64,000 nt of DNA, from NCBI GenBank assembly GCA_039621445.1, contig CP154956.1, positions 11,407,443 through 11,471,442 on the forward strand, written 5' to 3'. Every line of letters starts with the position of its first letter. Position 1 is the first letter of the stretch. Shown here one piece after another: positions 47,626 through 59,747 of the stretch. The notes beneath the pieces were generated by a model that saw only the letters and a program-made list of their open reading frames with translations, made no database searches and was not told where the DNA came from. Origin of the DNA: Euglena gracilis. Its lineage: Eukaryota; Euglenida; Euglenophyceae; Euglenales. The position numbers and the translations under genes are program-made.

Positions 47626-48169
47626 CTGCGCCGCTCCGGCACCGCGGGCGGGCGGCGGTGTGCGCAGGGGGGGGGGTCGGGTACACGGCAGGTGTTGTGG
47701 GGAGCGTTGGGGCTTCCCGAGAGGGGGCAGGGAGGCGTTCGATTGTTTCAATCTTCTCATGTTGTCACTTTTATTTAAATTTTCAATTTTCAATTTTTAT
47801 TATCAATTTTGAGTTCATATTTTATGTTGACTTATATGTCAAAATTACACAACAATTTTCAGCGCAAAGTGCCGGAAGGAAAAAATTTCCTTTGGGGGCA
47901 TTTCCAGGATCCCCCCCCCCCCGGGTCGCATCAGCAGGGGGGTCCAGACAACCCCTTGTCGAGGAGGATACCTCCCGCATGAAGCTGTGACGCCCTCCTT
48001 ACAGCCAACCCTGGCCTGGGCACAAAAACCAGGCAGTGATTCTGAAGGTGGGGGGAAACCCCTGCTGGGCTGGAGTCGCCGTCAAGGCGTTTCGCACCGC
48101 CAAGCCATGAGACCCTCTGCCCTGCGCTTCCACTGTCTCTGGCTGTCTGTAGGGGGGGGGGGGCACAAC

Positions 48170-48258
48170 GGAGCCCGGCCACGAAATGGCGCACGAAGCG
48201 CGGAGACAGGGTGGAGGCGACGCGGTGCTGCCGGCCAACAGGAGCGCCCGGGGCAACG
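48170..48258 (-). CDS. Exon, unassigned (possible GT10 C-terminus or next gene)
   Basis: A GC-rich segment between GACCAG|C and CC|GTTGTG reads VAPGAPVGRQHRVASTLSPR and then FVRHFVAGL. It looks coding by composition and its clean boundaries. No domain is recognised. It lies 3' of the fucosyltransferase exons and could be that gene's C-terminal part or the 5' end of the next minus-strand gene. Confidence 0.5.
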
Positions 48259-48347
48259 CTGGTCAATCACCCGGCGGGTCCACGCAGGAACAACAGCGCA
48301 CATGAGAGGCACCAGCCAAGCTCAGCACACGCGCGCACGTCCACACA

Positions 48348-48380
<33 letters not shown>

Positions 48381-48721
48381 ACACACACACACACATGACA
48401 CACATGCCCACAGACACACGCGCGCACACACGCCACACCATGCAGACACGCCACACAAAAAAACGACACCTGACGAGATGAGGGACGAGAGAGCATTCGC
48501 TCTGGGAACGTCACACAGCATGCCATCAACTTTCGGGGGGGGGCTCTGCTGTCCCAAACCCTTCCCCAAATGCCTCATTTTCTTCGCTCGGATTTTTCAA
48601 TGGGGGGGGGACGGTTCACATCACTGCCCGGGGCTTCCCTGCACGGTAGAGGGTCTCGTTGCGGCTCACGGCCAGGCGGTGGCTTCTTTTTCCTCGACTG
48701 CCAGCGGGTCTCTTGAGCTAC

Positions 48722-48845
48722 CTACCCCCCCCCCCGGGAAACTGTCACCTGACAGGTTGGCCGGTACCGGGGACCCTGACAGTTTCCCGGGCGGGACCCT
48801 GACAGGTTCTCGGGCATGACAGTTTCCCGGGGGGGGGGGGTAGGT
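48722..48845. repeat. Family D palindromic repeat (copy 1)
   Basis: The ends CTACCCC...GGGAAACTGTCA and TGACAGTTTCCCGGGG...TAG are inverted. The interior has GACAGGTTGGCCGGTACCGG and repeated GGGACCCTGACAG. It is nearly identical to copy 2, 700 bp away, which implies recent copying. Confidence 0.75.
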
Positions 48846-49449
48846 ATGCCAGCGTAGAAGTGGTCAGTTTGTGACCGGGCTGGACCCGGCCCGGGAAAAT
48901 CTCCAGGAGTTCGAAACGGCCCACCCCTGCCCCAAACGGAGGTTTTTTGAGGACCCGGGGAGGGGGCCGGACCCACCCACCCACCCACCCACCCCTGGGG
49001 GTGGGGGGGGGGGGCTCAGGGGAATCCACAATGGGGGTCAATTTTGAGTCCAAAAAAAATTGGGCGATTTGCGCCGAAAATAGCGGAAAACTGCTCCTCG
49101 GGGGGGGGCAGAGGGTCCCACCCCAAACCCCCCACCCGGGGTTGGGGGGTTGGGGGTGGGAACTCCCCCGCCGCCCGCCCACCCACCCCTTCCCCCAGGT
49201 CACCAAACTTAGAAAAATGGGCCCCAACCCACCCAGAAGGGGGAATCGTCCCAGAAAAGAAGCCTGGGCAGGAGGTGCTCCGCGAGGTGGCACGGGGACG
49301 GGCCCGGTGTGGGGAGGGGGGTCGGGCAGCAACGCATTCGGGCAACACTTCTGGGAGGACATTGCAGACCCCTTCCCCTCTGTGCAAGGCACATGCTGAC
49401 CAGGCATCCCGTTAACCTCGGGGACTGTGCTGTGCTGCGGGGTGCCTAC

Positions 49450-49578
49450 CTACCCCCCCCCCCCGGGAAACTGTCACCTGACAGGTTGGCCGGTACCGGG
49501 GACCCTGACAGTTTCCCGGGCGGCCGGGCGGGACCCTGACAGGTTCTCGGGCATGACAGTTTCCCGGGGGGGGGGGTA
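49450..49578. repeat. Family D palindromic repeat (copy 2)
   Basis: Same structure as 48722-48845, with a 5-6 bp internal duplication (CGGGCGGCCGGGCGGGA) the only clear difference. It lies 25 bp from an unrelated G-run element at 49600. Confidence 0.75.
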
Positions 49579-50741
49579 CTCATCAAGGCATTGCTGAGCG
49601 ATCCGGGGGGGGGGGTCTTAGACGCAGGAAAATTTGGGCTGGTTGGAAAGAGGAGGTTGGCTGACCCCCCCAAATGAATCCCTGGCAGGAACTCTTGGCT
49701 GCTGCATGGGGCAGCTTGGACAGGTTGCTCTGTTGTCCAGTGGCAATGAACTAAAGCAAGAGGGAAACCCGAGGCCCCTTTCTTCGGGACGGTGGCATTG
49801 GGACCTCACACCAGATGAGTGCCATTCTGCACAGGGCCCACCCGCTGACAAAGGAACAAAAAACAAAATCAAACAATAAAAAATAAAAATGCAAAATAAT
49901 GAAAATAAAAAATACACAAAAGCAAATGAGTGGAAAAAAGGGGGAACTGCAAAAAACATTTTTTCGGGACTTTTGTTGAAGAGGGGGAGTGCAGCAGCAC
50001 AAAGTACAGTTCACAGTAAGTACGGCTGTATGGGAATCCCCCCCAACCCATTGAGTGGTGGGTGGGGAGGGGTGTCGACCCTCCCACCCATAGCTTATCT
50101 GCCGTCCTCACTGGCTCATTGTCCTCCCACTCCCTGCTCCCTGTTGGAGTCAACCTGCCCCACCCCCAAAAATCCGTCCCCCCCCCCCTGTCCTGTTGGG
50201 GTCGGCACGATGATGGCCAATGAGTAAGGACAGGGGGGGAGGGGGGGAGCCGTGCGTGGAGTCCGTGCATCGCCTGCAAAGGGAACCCCCACCGTCTGCG
50301 CTGTATGGAAAAGCCTGCTGGTGAAAGAGTGCCCACGCCCCCCACCCGGGAAGTAGGGGGGGGGGGGTAGATCGACACAGCAACCCACCATGGCACCACC
50401 CAAGGAAAATTCTGGCCCATAAATCAGCGCCCGCAGAAATACGGGAAGGGCTGGTGTGGTGTGGTGGGGGGGTCGGACCCCCCATCCACCCACCAGGATG
50501 ACTGCTCTGTTGGAAGGCGCTGCAACGCAAAACCACACGTGCCAGTCTTCTTTTTTGGCAACCCTGGTGGGGCGGGAGAGGGGGGTTGCTTGTGCTGTGT
50601 GGAGCCTGCCCATGGCAAGCACCCCCCCCCCCCGGGGGGGAGGCTGGCTTTGGGCCCCAGCTGTGGACGACCCAGGTAAAACGACCATTTTCAGGCCTCC
50701 GGGGCCTTTGGGATGGGCCGCGCACCTGCTCACCCCCACCT

Positions 50742-50885
50742 TAGTTGCACTAAGGCTTCTTGTCTGTTTTTTTAATGGCCGGCGCTCACCCCGCTTCTGG
50801 CCCAGTTTGTGTAGTGAGTGGCCAGGGACCCCTACACCAGTGCTCGTGCGTTGCTCCCCCTGGCCGGGAGAGCAACTCTGGTGCA
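50742..50885. repeat. Family O dispersed repeat, copy 1
   Basis: It shares TTGCACTAAGG, GAGTGGCCAGGGACCC, GTTGCTCCCCCT and GAGCAACTCTG with 62212-62350 in the same order and orientation. A CTTAGTTGCACTAAG palindrome opens it. The sequence does not resemble coding DNA. Confidence 0.7.
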
Positions 50886-51006
50886 ATTCCAGCGCTGTGG
50901 GAACATACACTCACATTGTGTGCTGCTCCTCCCCGGATGACCAGCTTGTGGCCTGCCCCGAACAGAAGACGGCTGCCACCCGGGTTTGGGGGGGGGGGGC
51001 AACCAC

Positions 51007-51155
51007 CGGCGCCTGTCGCTGGGGGCTGGCGAAGTCGCGGACGTGGATGGCGGCGCGCGCGTGGGGCATCGGGACGGGCCAGCAGCCCATCACGACGGGG
51101 ATGGCGCCGGTGCGGTAGCAGTCCATGAGCTTCGGGCGGACGAGTGCATGAGGCA
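51007..51155 (-). CDS. Exon, GT10 fucosyltransferase donor-binding motif
   Basis: The exon follows a pyrimidine-rich acceptor (CCCTAG|TG) and ends at CCG|GTGGTT, 149 bp. It reads VRPKLMDCYRTGAIPVVMGC, a short loop, and then ARAAIHVRDFASPQ. This is the GT10 signature 'tEKl..al.aGaVPVv.G...fi.v.dF.sp', with RPKL in place of TEKL. In this family the region forms the GDP-fucose site. The change at the Glu before Lys is notable but may reflect divergence or a splice boundary. It needs one base from an unseen upstream exon. Confidence 0.85.
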
Positions 51156-51227
51156 CTAGGGGAGGGAGGGGGCAATGCGGACCCTCGAGAAAAAAAGCGA
51201 CAAACGGCAACGATAGACACCTTCCCC

Positions 51228-51325
51228 CCTTGTCCAACGACCGCTAAATATTGTCAATTACCGGGGGGGGGGTCGGTATTTTGGCCAAATGTCGCTACGG
51301 GACGGGAGGGGTCATTAGACAAGAC
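51228..51325. repeat. Family E repeat
   Basis: CTTGTCCAACGACCGCTAAA to GTCATTAGACAAG, with a G run between. This is the 8-kb copy's arrangement. Confidence 0.65.
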
Positions 51326-52486
51326 CGGGGGTCAAAATTGTTTCTCCCGCTTCGTCCCAAAGTGAAGAAAAAAGTTGTGGGCGTGCAAAAACTTTGCAAT
51401 TGTGTGGTCCATACTCTGACAGACCAACAACAACAGCATCGGCAACATCTCCAGTAGGGCGCCGACAGAAAAAGATAGAATAAGAAAAGGCTGGAGGTAA
51501 GAACGCGAACGTCTGGAAAAAAAAGATCACCTGGAAAAAGGTCACTGCTGACCGGGGGGTCGTTGGACAAGTGGGGGGGGGATAAACACATAAAACAAAG
51601 GGCGGAAATTGAAGAAGTGGGGGGGACAAAGTCACAGAAATGCAGAAACAACCTGTTTGTGCCCCCCCCTTGCGACCTTGGAAAGTGCAGCTTGCGGGTG
51701 GCAAGCTGCATTTTCCCGTGGGAGAGAGGTGGGTATGTCGTTGCTTGAAAAACAAGCAGACTGTCGTCGCCCAGTGCCGTCGTCGCCTCAGTGCAGTAGT
51801 CGCGGCAGTCGCTGTTCTCGAAGCTCAAATAGAATTTGTACTGGAGCATCAGGGCAGTGGGAGGGCCCCTCTGTGGTGCAGCCCTCAAAGCACCGCAAAC
51901 ACAAAGTGGATGTCTTTGGCTGCCTTTATCTATTCGTGCTGTTTCTTCTTTCCAATTGTTGTGCATGATCGGGGGCTTTCTTTGCAAAAATGCCGTGCAG
52001 GGAAACCGTTTTGCAGTATAAAGTGAGAATCTAACTCTCGACGAGGTTGGGAGACCCCCTCCCGAGGTCATGACAAAAAGAATTTGGAATTCTTCTTAAA
52101 AATTAACAGGACGTAAAGAACTTAGTGATCTTATCAAACTTGGATTGCTGTGAATGAATGTGCCGACCAGACACAGCACAACAAATCCAACAAAGTGTTG
52201 GTTGCAGAAGAGGCATTCTGAATTTCAAAAAAAGGGACCCTCCGTTGGTCTTGTTGGTGATGGTCACGTTGCCGCGGTTGTTGTGCCCAGGGCTGTCATT
52301 TTTTTTTGCTGACATCGGATTCAAATTTCCTTCAAACATTCAGGAAAAGGTGAAAAATATGTCTTGGCCAGCCATCTGCATCAAATCAGCAGAGCAGTCT
52401 CAGGGGGACACTCGGTGTGGCGTTTGGGGTTCACACGTGTGGCAAATGACCAGGGCGGCCTGAAACGAATTAAAGCAAATCTGCAC

Positions 52487-52661
52487 CAGGCTTCTTTTTA
52501 AGTCAGCAGACCCCCCCCCCCCGGGGGGAGGGGGGGTGGGTGGGTGGGTCCGGGCCGGACCCCCCCCATGAGGGGCGGGCGGGGGAGGGTCCCGCACCGG
52601 AGGCGCTGGGTATACGTTTTCGGCGCGAAGCGCCGAAAAAGCCGTCTTAAAAAGAAGCCTG
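52487..52661. mobile_element. Non-autonomous TIR element, family A (copy 2)
   Basis: The same 16-bp terminal repeats as copy 1 bound 175 bp. Perfect 8-bp duplications ATCTGCAC lie at 52479-52486 and 52662-52669. It contains an intact TTTTCGGCGCGAAGCGCCGA hairpin. Confidence 0.9.
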
Positions 52662-53669
52662 ATCTGCACATCCAACTAAAATACCACACGAATAATTAGC
52701 ACAAAAAATGGCCACATTTTGAGGGTAAAAAAAAAGGATCAAAATTGAGGCAACCCCCAAAACCATTAAAAATACGCGCTTAGCACTGAAAATTTTTTCG
52801 GTCCACCCCGGCTTCGCCAGGCTGGCCTGAACTTTATTTCAGCAGAACCCCTCACCAAGGGCCTGCAGCCTGGCTGGGAGTGGGAGCTGCTGGCTGGAAA
52901 AAAAAAAGCCCCTGGGGGCCCGGACCCCCCCCCCCCCGGAAGGGTCTCCTCCGCCTTAAGAAACTCCCCTGTCCCGTAGTCGAAAAGTCAAAAAAATGTT
53001 CCCAGAAAAAGTGTAAAAACAGCCAGGGAAATACATGTGATATGTTTGAATTCAAATTGACACATTTCAATTATTTTGTTTGAAATTTATTAAGTAATAA
53101 ATTCAATATCTTTATTCAAATTAACACGTTATCTATTAAGAAGAAACGTAGCCATCAGGGCGATCCTTAAATGAAAATTATACACATTCGAAGAAAAATC
53201 CAGACAGTAGATGGCCAAAAAATGGCCATATTTTGTCGAAAAAGGGGCAGTTCTTCCCCTCCTTTACAGACATCCCTGGTACCCCCCCCCCTCTGTGGGT
53301 TACACCTTGTGTTCACTTTGGCACCTGACAGCCTGAAAGACCTGTCTGATGCGTCTTTGGCGTGAACTTGCCCAAAGATGCCCGCTCTCTATATTAAGGA
53401 GGAAAAAGAAATATATAAATTTTCCTGAGGGATTTGCTATGGCGACCAATACAAAACCCCCTCTCAGCACCGCCAAAAGGCGTTGCGCAACGCATAGAAT
53501 GGGAAAAATACTTGAGCATTCATCATTCTGTGACTTTTTTTGCCAAACATTGGTGCAAATTCAGCAAAAAGGCAAAAGATATTGACACCAATTACAATTC
53601 CGGTCCCAAAGTAAAAAAAAAAATCACGCCCGATGACAAAACCGGGGGGGGGGGCAAAAAGGGGGAAAC

Positions 53670-53759
53670 AATAGCCCGGTCAAGGCAGCGGCCGTAGGAA
53701 TGGACGGGGATATGCTTCATCAGCTCCCGGATGTATTTCAGGGCAGGGGCCAGGGAAAG
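53670..53759 (-). CDS. Exon, GT10 fucosyltransferase, Y-I-x-E-L / YGxC motif
   Basis: A 90-bp phase-0 exon (acceptor AATCAG|CTT, donor ATT|GTTTCC) reads LSLAPALKYIRELMKHIPVH and then SYGRCLDRAI. It continues the previous exon in frame. The pattern 'R..Y..eLm.yi.vd.yG.C' is diagnostic for GT10. The following conserved segment, equivalent to 'KF.laFENS', should lie between here and 51155 but was not identified. Confidence 0.82.
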
Positions 53760-54387
53760 CTGATTGGAAGGGGAAAGGTGCTGGCAGGCCCCCGGCAGCC
53801 CCAAGCCCCACACCTCCACGACCCCCCGGGCAGAACGGGAAGGCCTGGTGGGGGGGGGGTTGGCCCCGCCCCAACCCGCCGCAGCGTTTTCACAGATCTT
53901 TTAACAAAGCTTTTTGGGGTCGAAAATTGGGGCTTCTGGAAATTTGGGCGGAGGTGGTGGGGGGGGTCGACCCCCCCCCACCCTGCCTGGCGGGTCCACC
54001 CCACCCACCCTGGCCGTTTGGCCGATTCCTGTTCTGCCCTGGCCCCAGGGCCCGGAAGAGGTCTCTGCGGGATGTTCCAATATTGGCGGTCCAAGCAGTC
54101 TGCGGCGTTGCCGTGGGTCTCCCGATTCCCGTCTTTGCCGGGCTTTTCGGGTGCGAGGGCCAAAAGGTCAACATTCAAGTCCAAAAGGCGGAGTTTGGTC
54201 CAAGCCGTTTCCAAACCCAAAATGCAACTCCTGACCCCCGGCGCGCTATCAACCCAAACCTTATCTCGGCCTAAAACACCGAATACTAACCCTGTTCCCA
54301 ACACAACCGTAACTCTGACACTACTCCAAACTCAACCCAGACCCTCACTCAACAAACCCTGACATCAAACACGACGACGACGATGAT

Positions 54388-54551
54388 CAGGGGTCTTTTT
54401 ATGACCGGGGGGGGTCTCACCCCACCCACCCACCCCCTGGGGGGGGGGGGGGCGGGGGGTCCGGGGGACCCACCCACCAAAAAACGCGAAAAATGCTGAA
54501 AAGTATATCCCCGGGGGTCCAAGGCTAAAACGATGATGATGATGACCCTTG
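54388..54551. mobile_element. CAGGGG-ended element, family M (copy 2)
   Basis: It starts CAGGGGTCTTTTTATGACC, ends GACCCTTG, and shares the CCGGGGGTCCAAGGCTAAAA block with copy 1. It sits in a GAC/GAT microsatellite, so a target duplication (ACGATGAT-like) cannot be judged. Confidence 0.55.
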
Positions 54552-55541
54552 ATGACGATGATGGTGCATATATACATATACATATACATGATATATATCC
54601 ATAGGGTGTCTGGGGCTTTATTCGATATTTAAACATTTTCTTTCATTTTGATTCACTTTCCAGATGTCAGGAAAAAATTTTGGCCAGTTTTAGCCCAAAA
54701 CGAGCCAAAAAACAGCCGAAAAAAACACATCAAAAAACGACGCTGCAGAATGGGGGCGTCACTTTGGCCAGCCGCGGAGTCACCGGGACAGCCAGGTACT
54801 GTTGGATTGGGGTTGCACGGGCTGGAATTCTTTTATTTTGGGCCCTTTCGACGACTCGGCAGCGCTGGGGAGTTTTTCCAAAATACGCATTTTCTTGTTT
54901 GCAGATAGACCCTGTTTTACAGTCCCTTTTTGGGGCCTGGACTCGTTGAACGCAACGCAGGCCGGGCACAAAATTAGGATAAATACAGAGGTTGGTAAAC
55001 TTCCCAGAGCAAGAGTCGGTTCACATCGGGAAAGTTGGTGCTCCCGAAGTGGCCCTGACAGGGAGGGGGGGAGGAAAATGGCGGGGGTCAAAAGGGGGGG
55101 TTCCCCCTGGTAACCTGCGGTCTTCCCCATAAAGAAATAAGAGCTCAGCAACCTCCCCCTTGTAAGAGCAGAGGTGCGCTTCTATTTGAACTCCAGCTGT
55201 GTGATTGTTGTTGATTTCCTTTGGAAATCCCATCAAAATGGGGGTGCACTTTTATTTGGACCTGCGCTTGTAGCGGCCCAGTGCTTCTATTGGGGGGGGG
55301 TTCTGGGATACCAACAGGAAATAACGGTGGTGACCATCCATCAGAGGACAGCCCCCCCCACCGGAATGGGATATGATAGCCAAATTACTGATTTGGTTTT
55401 GTTCACCCAACTGGGAGTCATGGCATCAAATGTGTCTCCTTTCAAATTTGACGAGCCGGCCAAACATCACCAAAGCCACACAAAAGAGGGTGAACGGAGC
55501 GCTGCCGAAATGCGAGCACAGAGCACTGGGCCCTGGGCCAC

Positions 55542-55634
55542 GCGGCAGCTGCTGGCGCTGTTGCAGTTCCGCGCCAGCCACAGCACCGGCACGTCCGCCG
55601 CGGGGCTTGGCGTGTGTGTCATGGGCCACGAGAG
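55542..55634 (-). CDS. Exon, GT10 fucosyltransferase with W-x3-NC motif
   Basis: A 93-bp phase-0 exon follows acceptor CGGCAG|CTC and ends at CGC|GTGGCC. It reads SPAADVPVLWLARNCNSASS and then CR. GT10 enzymes have a 'W..SnC......R' strand at the start of the C-terminal domain, which this matches. A CAGGGG element lies 25 bp upstream in the intron, and about 50 bp of this exon's 5' part is repeated beyond it (55882-55932). Confidence 0.78.
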
Positions 55635-55658
55635 CTGCCGACTGTTCGAGCTACCTGC

Positions 55659-55882
55659 CAGGGGTTTTTTAAAGACCGGGGGCACCCAGGGGACCCACTC
55701 AATTTTCCCCGAAATGGCCAAAATCGCGAAAATGCTAAAAATAGCACCCTTTTCAAAAATTCTCGGCGCCTTCGGCACCGAAAAGTATACCCCCCCCTAG
55801 AGGGACCCCCGGGGGGGGGGGGGGCTCAGCTGGACCCACCCACCCTACCCCCCCCCGGGGTCCAAGGCTAAAAAAACCCCTG
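55659..55882. mobile_element. CAGGGG-ended element, family M (copy 1)
   Basis: The ends CAGGGGTTTTTTAAAGACC and GGCTAAAAAAACCCCTG are inverted. The 224-bp interior includes a TCGGCGCCTTCGGCACCGA hairpin followed by GTATACCC. The usual 8-bp duplication is absent; instead about 50 bp of the adjoining exon is repeated on the far side (55882-55932). Confidence 0.7.
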
Positions 55883-57135
55883 GCTTGGCGTGTGTGTCAT
55901 GGGCTGCGAGAGCTGCTGACTGTTACCTACCCCCCCCCCCGCTGTGTATTGGCCCAGGCCGTGTTGGCCCCAACAGGCTGGGGGGGGGGGGGCGGGCAAC
56001 TTTGGCGGCCGTGTTGACTCCAACAGCCAAGTGGGCCAACGAGCCGCCAAGCCAAAATTCCTCAAAAACCGGGCCCATGTCAGCCTGAACAGGCCGGGAG
56101 GCCAAATATGGGGGGGCATGTTGCCCCCACCAGCGGGGGGGGGGGGGACAACGAGCCTGGGGAATGAGCCGGGGGGGGGGGGGGGTACCCAAAAAAGGAA
56201 GCAAGCCCCAAAGAAGATTTTGTACCTCCCCCGAGGGCAGAGTATAAAATGAGTGGGGTGGGGTTGTCTGCACCCCTCCCCCTGTGCAAAAAAAACCTGG
56301 CGCAAAGCGGCGGAAATTTTTTTGGCTCTGAAAAAATCCAAAATAAAATTGCGCTTTCGCACACTCTTTTTCAAAAATAAAATCAGCCAAAACATGCCAA
56401 AAATTTCGTCTTCCCCGGCGAAGCGCCAGAGAAAAAACTTGGTTCCCGAGGGAGGGTCCCCTCCTCCCCAAAACCAACGCTCACTTAATCCCCTGCCCAG
56501 GTGCCCAGGGGGGGGGGTCGTGCCTACTTGGCAGAGATTCGCCAAAAAAATGGGCTTTTCTGGGCTTCCAGTGCCTTCGGAGTGCCTTGGCCTAGTGCCG
56601 CTTGGCACTTTTGGCTGTGTGCCCCCCCAGGGTACGGTCCGGGTGCCTCGGAGGGCCTGCCTGCCTGGGACCCCCACACCGGGGTGGGGTCGGCCATGCC
56701 GGTTAAAAACCACACGGCATATGGCACGTTGCCAGGCCCGGATGATCCGCCCGCCGCCACCCATCTGGCTCTGTTGGCTGGTCAACGAGCTGCCCAGCAG
56801 GTGCGGGGGGGGGGGGAACATGTGGGAAGCCTTGAGGGGTGGGGGTTGAACCCCCCACCTCGAAACTGAGGGGGGGGGGATTTTTTTTTGGGTTGCGTGG
56901 ACCGGCAAAGGCCCAGATACGAGGCCGAAATTGCTCAAACCCCCTATTTTTTTTGTCTAAAATAAAATCAAAAAATGCTCAATTTTTTGCACTTTTTTTG
57001 TGTGGAACGCACCAAAACATCAAAAAAATGGGCGATGTGCTCAAAAGTGAGGAAAGGGGTATTTTTTGCTCTTTCTCCGGCATGCAGAACAAACTCTCCC
57101 AACATCCAAAACAAAACCGAAGGCCTTCCCATGTA

Positions 57136-57602
57136 CAGGGGGGGGAAATGCGCTCGCCCGGCCTCGGAAAAAATGCGCAAAAATGCGCAAAAAAATGCGC
57201 AAAAATGCGCATTTTTGGAAAAAAATGCGCAAAAATGTGCAAAATCCGAGAAAAAATGCGCAAAAATCACAAAAATGCAAAAATTACCCAAAAACATGCA
57301 AAAATGGCACCAAATTTGAAGAAATTATGTGGAATAATGAGGAAAATGTAAGTTTCAAAAAAAGTCGAAAATTTCAAATTTTTGCAAAAAATTGCAAAAA
57401 TGGTCAAAAAATGCGAAAATTTTGGAAAATCACGAAAAAAATGTGCCAAAAAGCAAAAAAAAAATGTGCTGAAAAAAAACGAAAAAAATGCGCAAAAAAA
57501 TGCGAAAAAATGCGCAAAAATGCGCATTTTTGGAAAATTTGAAAAAATGCGCAAAAAATGCGCAAAAATGCGAAAAAATGCGAAACGCATTTCCCCCCCC
57601 TG
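57136..57602. mobile_element. Element family L (copy 2) with internal AAAATGCGC array
   Basis: The ends CAGGGGGGGGAAATGCGC and CGCATTTCCCCCCCCTG are inverted, with flanking CATGTA directly at both sides (57130-57135, 57603-57608). The architecture equals the 10.1-kb element: inverted ends, then tandem arrays (unit AAAATGCGCA, about 57168-57262 and 57478-57590), then a central part. The unit sequence differs. Confidence 0.75.
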
Positions 57603-59560
57603 CATGTATCCCTGGGGGTGGGGGGTGGCAAAATGCCTTATCAGCCTGAGAACCAGCCAGGAGGGGAGAGAGGCAGGGGATAGGGATGGCCTGAAAAGCC
57701 AAGCTCCAACTTTGGTTCCGACGGTGAAAATCAGAATCTCTGAACAGCGAGCGCCAGTATGCCTCCGTGTCCGGTTCGATGTACGGCTCTGGGACACGGA
57801 CACGCACTTTGGGTGGGGGTGCCACAGCAGTGCCACAGCAGTGCCACAGCAGTGGAAAGAGCTGTGGTGGTTCCAACAGGACAAACCCCCATTTAAGGGC
57901 ACAGTGCCCAAAGGGTGGGCAGTGCCCAAATAAATGTCACTCCCCCGAGGGTCCGAAAGTGAATTCCATAACAGTGTACACCTCCCCAAAAGCCACTTTA
58001 CACTGAGCCACTTTCGGGCAGTGCCCAAATAAATGCCACACCTCTGAAGTCCAATAATGAGCATACCCTGTGCACTTAAATGGGAAGGTTATGGCTGGAC
58101 AGAAGTTCTGGCAGAGAGGTCAGCCCCACCCCCAGAAAAGGTTGAGCGGTCGAACACCTTCCATAGCACTGGGCGAGAAAAATTACCTTCTCAACCCCAA
58201 AGGCGCCAAAGGAAAAGCCTCAAAGGTATTTGACCTAAAATTTGTGCCTGTGCAACAATAGAAACGGTGGGGGGGTCTGACACCCACGGAGTTTCAGTCA
58301 GCCTTTCCCGCACAGTCACAGACTGAATCAGACCAACTCCACAAGCTGAATAGTTGGACGGCCGGGAATGCACTTTTCTGCTTGAGTCACAAAATTCTGG
58401 CAGATTTAGTGAAAATGAGCATCCGCGCATTCCAGAAGCGGAATGCGCAGGACTGGGAACGCTCTTCATGGCATGTGGAGGCCAACCTATCGGCTGATGG
58501 GCCTGGTGAACCTGGGATGAGCATGGGAAAGAACTCCTTGCAGCCATAGAGGCACAGCCCTCCCAAAATCAAAACAATAGGGGGGTCACTGAGCATCAAA
58601 CCCGAAGAATGCGCACCTGCGCATTATTGGAAACCCCAAAAGAATGCGCAGGCGCGAAGTTTTGGAATGGACACAGTCTGTGGGAAGGGGGAATGCGCAC
58701 ATGGGCTTGATGTTGAAGGATGCACTGATGGCCAGCTGTTCGCCTGCCTTGAATTCGAGTTTTGAACCGCTATGATGTGGTTCCAGGCTTGCAGAACATG
58801 GGTGTCTCAGGACATAAACCAAAGGGAATCAAATTTGGCAACAATGTCACTGTACCAAGCCACACGCGAGTGGAACGGCTTCACCTGCCAGGGGTCGTGA
58901 AACAGCGTTTCGTGTCGCACCTACTTCGGCAGGCCGGTTTTCCCCCCTGTCGGCGGAGGTCGCAAACCGTCATTTTCAAAAAGGAAAAAGTCGGATACCA
59001 AGAACAAAAAGATCGAAAGTAGTGGTACCCATTTTGGAACAGGTTTCAGCTGACGGGGCTCCGCCCTGTGAAGTGATGGCAACGCAGTCGGTCAAACAAG
59101 AATGCGCAGGTGCGCAAAAAACCAACAAAATTGAAAAGTGCATTCCCGGCCATCTAAGGAATATACATCACCTCTGGCAAGCGAAATTTCCACCTCGTTG
59201 GCACAACATGGCTGGGAAAAGAAAGCACCTCATTGCTTGATGAAAAGCCAAGGAAACACGTCAGTGACACCTTCAAGAGCGAAGTAAATTTCCCCAAAAA
59301 GAAACCTCAAAAATATCAATTGAAACAGGAAATCTGCAGAAAAGCAAGGGAACAGGAGGTGTCAACAAAAGAACCGTGGGCAGCCGTGCGCGGAAATGTC
59401 AGCGTCCAGACGGTAGTTCCAAAACAAGTCGAACATTCGCCATGCCACCGAGTTGGGAGGCAGCCACATGCAACACACGTGACTGGCCTGACGTCCACCC
59501 AAGGACAGGTTCATGTTGTCCATGGCCACTCAGCGACGACAGTCAAACTTCCGAAAACAA
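57600..59560. other. G-run-poor island between GT10 exons
   Basis: Mostly unique sequence with many GCGCA palindromes. Several mid-length plus-strand frames (58762-59022, 59022-59240, 59233-59560) follow each other and read like lysine-rich protein fragments, but no motif, splice signal or homology is evident. It may be an old insertion in the intron. Confidence 0.35.
57711..57806 (-). CDS. Weak exon candidate between GT10 exons
   Basis: This open segment lies between CAAAG|TG and A|GTTGGA and reads VRVRVPEPYIEPDTEAYWRS and then LFRDSDFHRR. It sits in the right place for the missing 'YR.DSD' segment of GT10 and contains RDSD. However, its phases do not match the flanking exons, its GC is lower, and it lies in an island of unusual sequence. 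It may be chance. Confidence 0.2.
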
Positions 59561-59564
59561 AACA

Positions 59565-59747
59565 CCCCCCCCCCCAAATAACACCCCCCCGGTGTGTTAT
59601 TTGGGCACCCGAGCTGGGGCCCCAGGGGGGGGTGTTATTTGGGGGGTGTTATTTTTACATGGAGAACCAAAGGAAAACAGGGGTGTGCGTTATTTGGGCG
59701 TTCGAAATCGACCCCCGAGGGGGGGGGTGTTATTTGGGGGGATGTCT
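59565..59747. repeat. Family G repeat, copy 2
   Basis: It matches 33245-33478 over its whole length with few substitutions, including TTTTTACATGGAGAACCAAA and GCGTTCGAAATCGACCCCCG. A diverged third relative with TATTATTT in place of GTGTTATTT lies at about 4235-4600. Confidence 0.75.
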
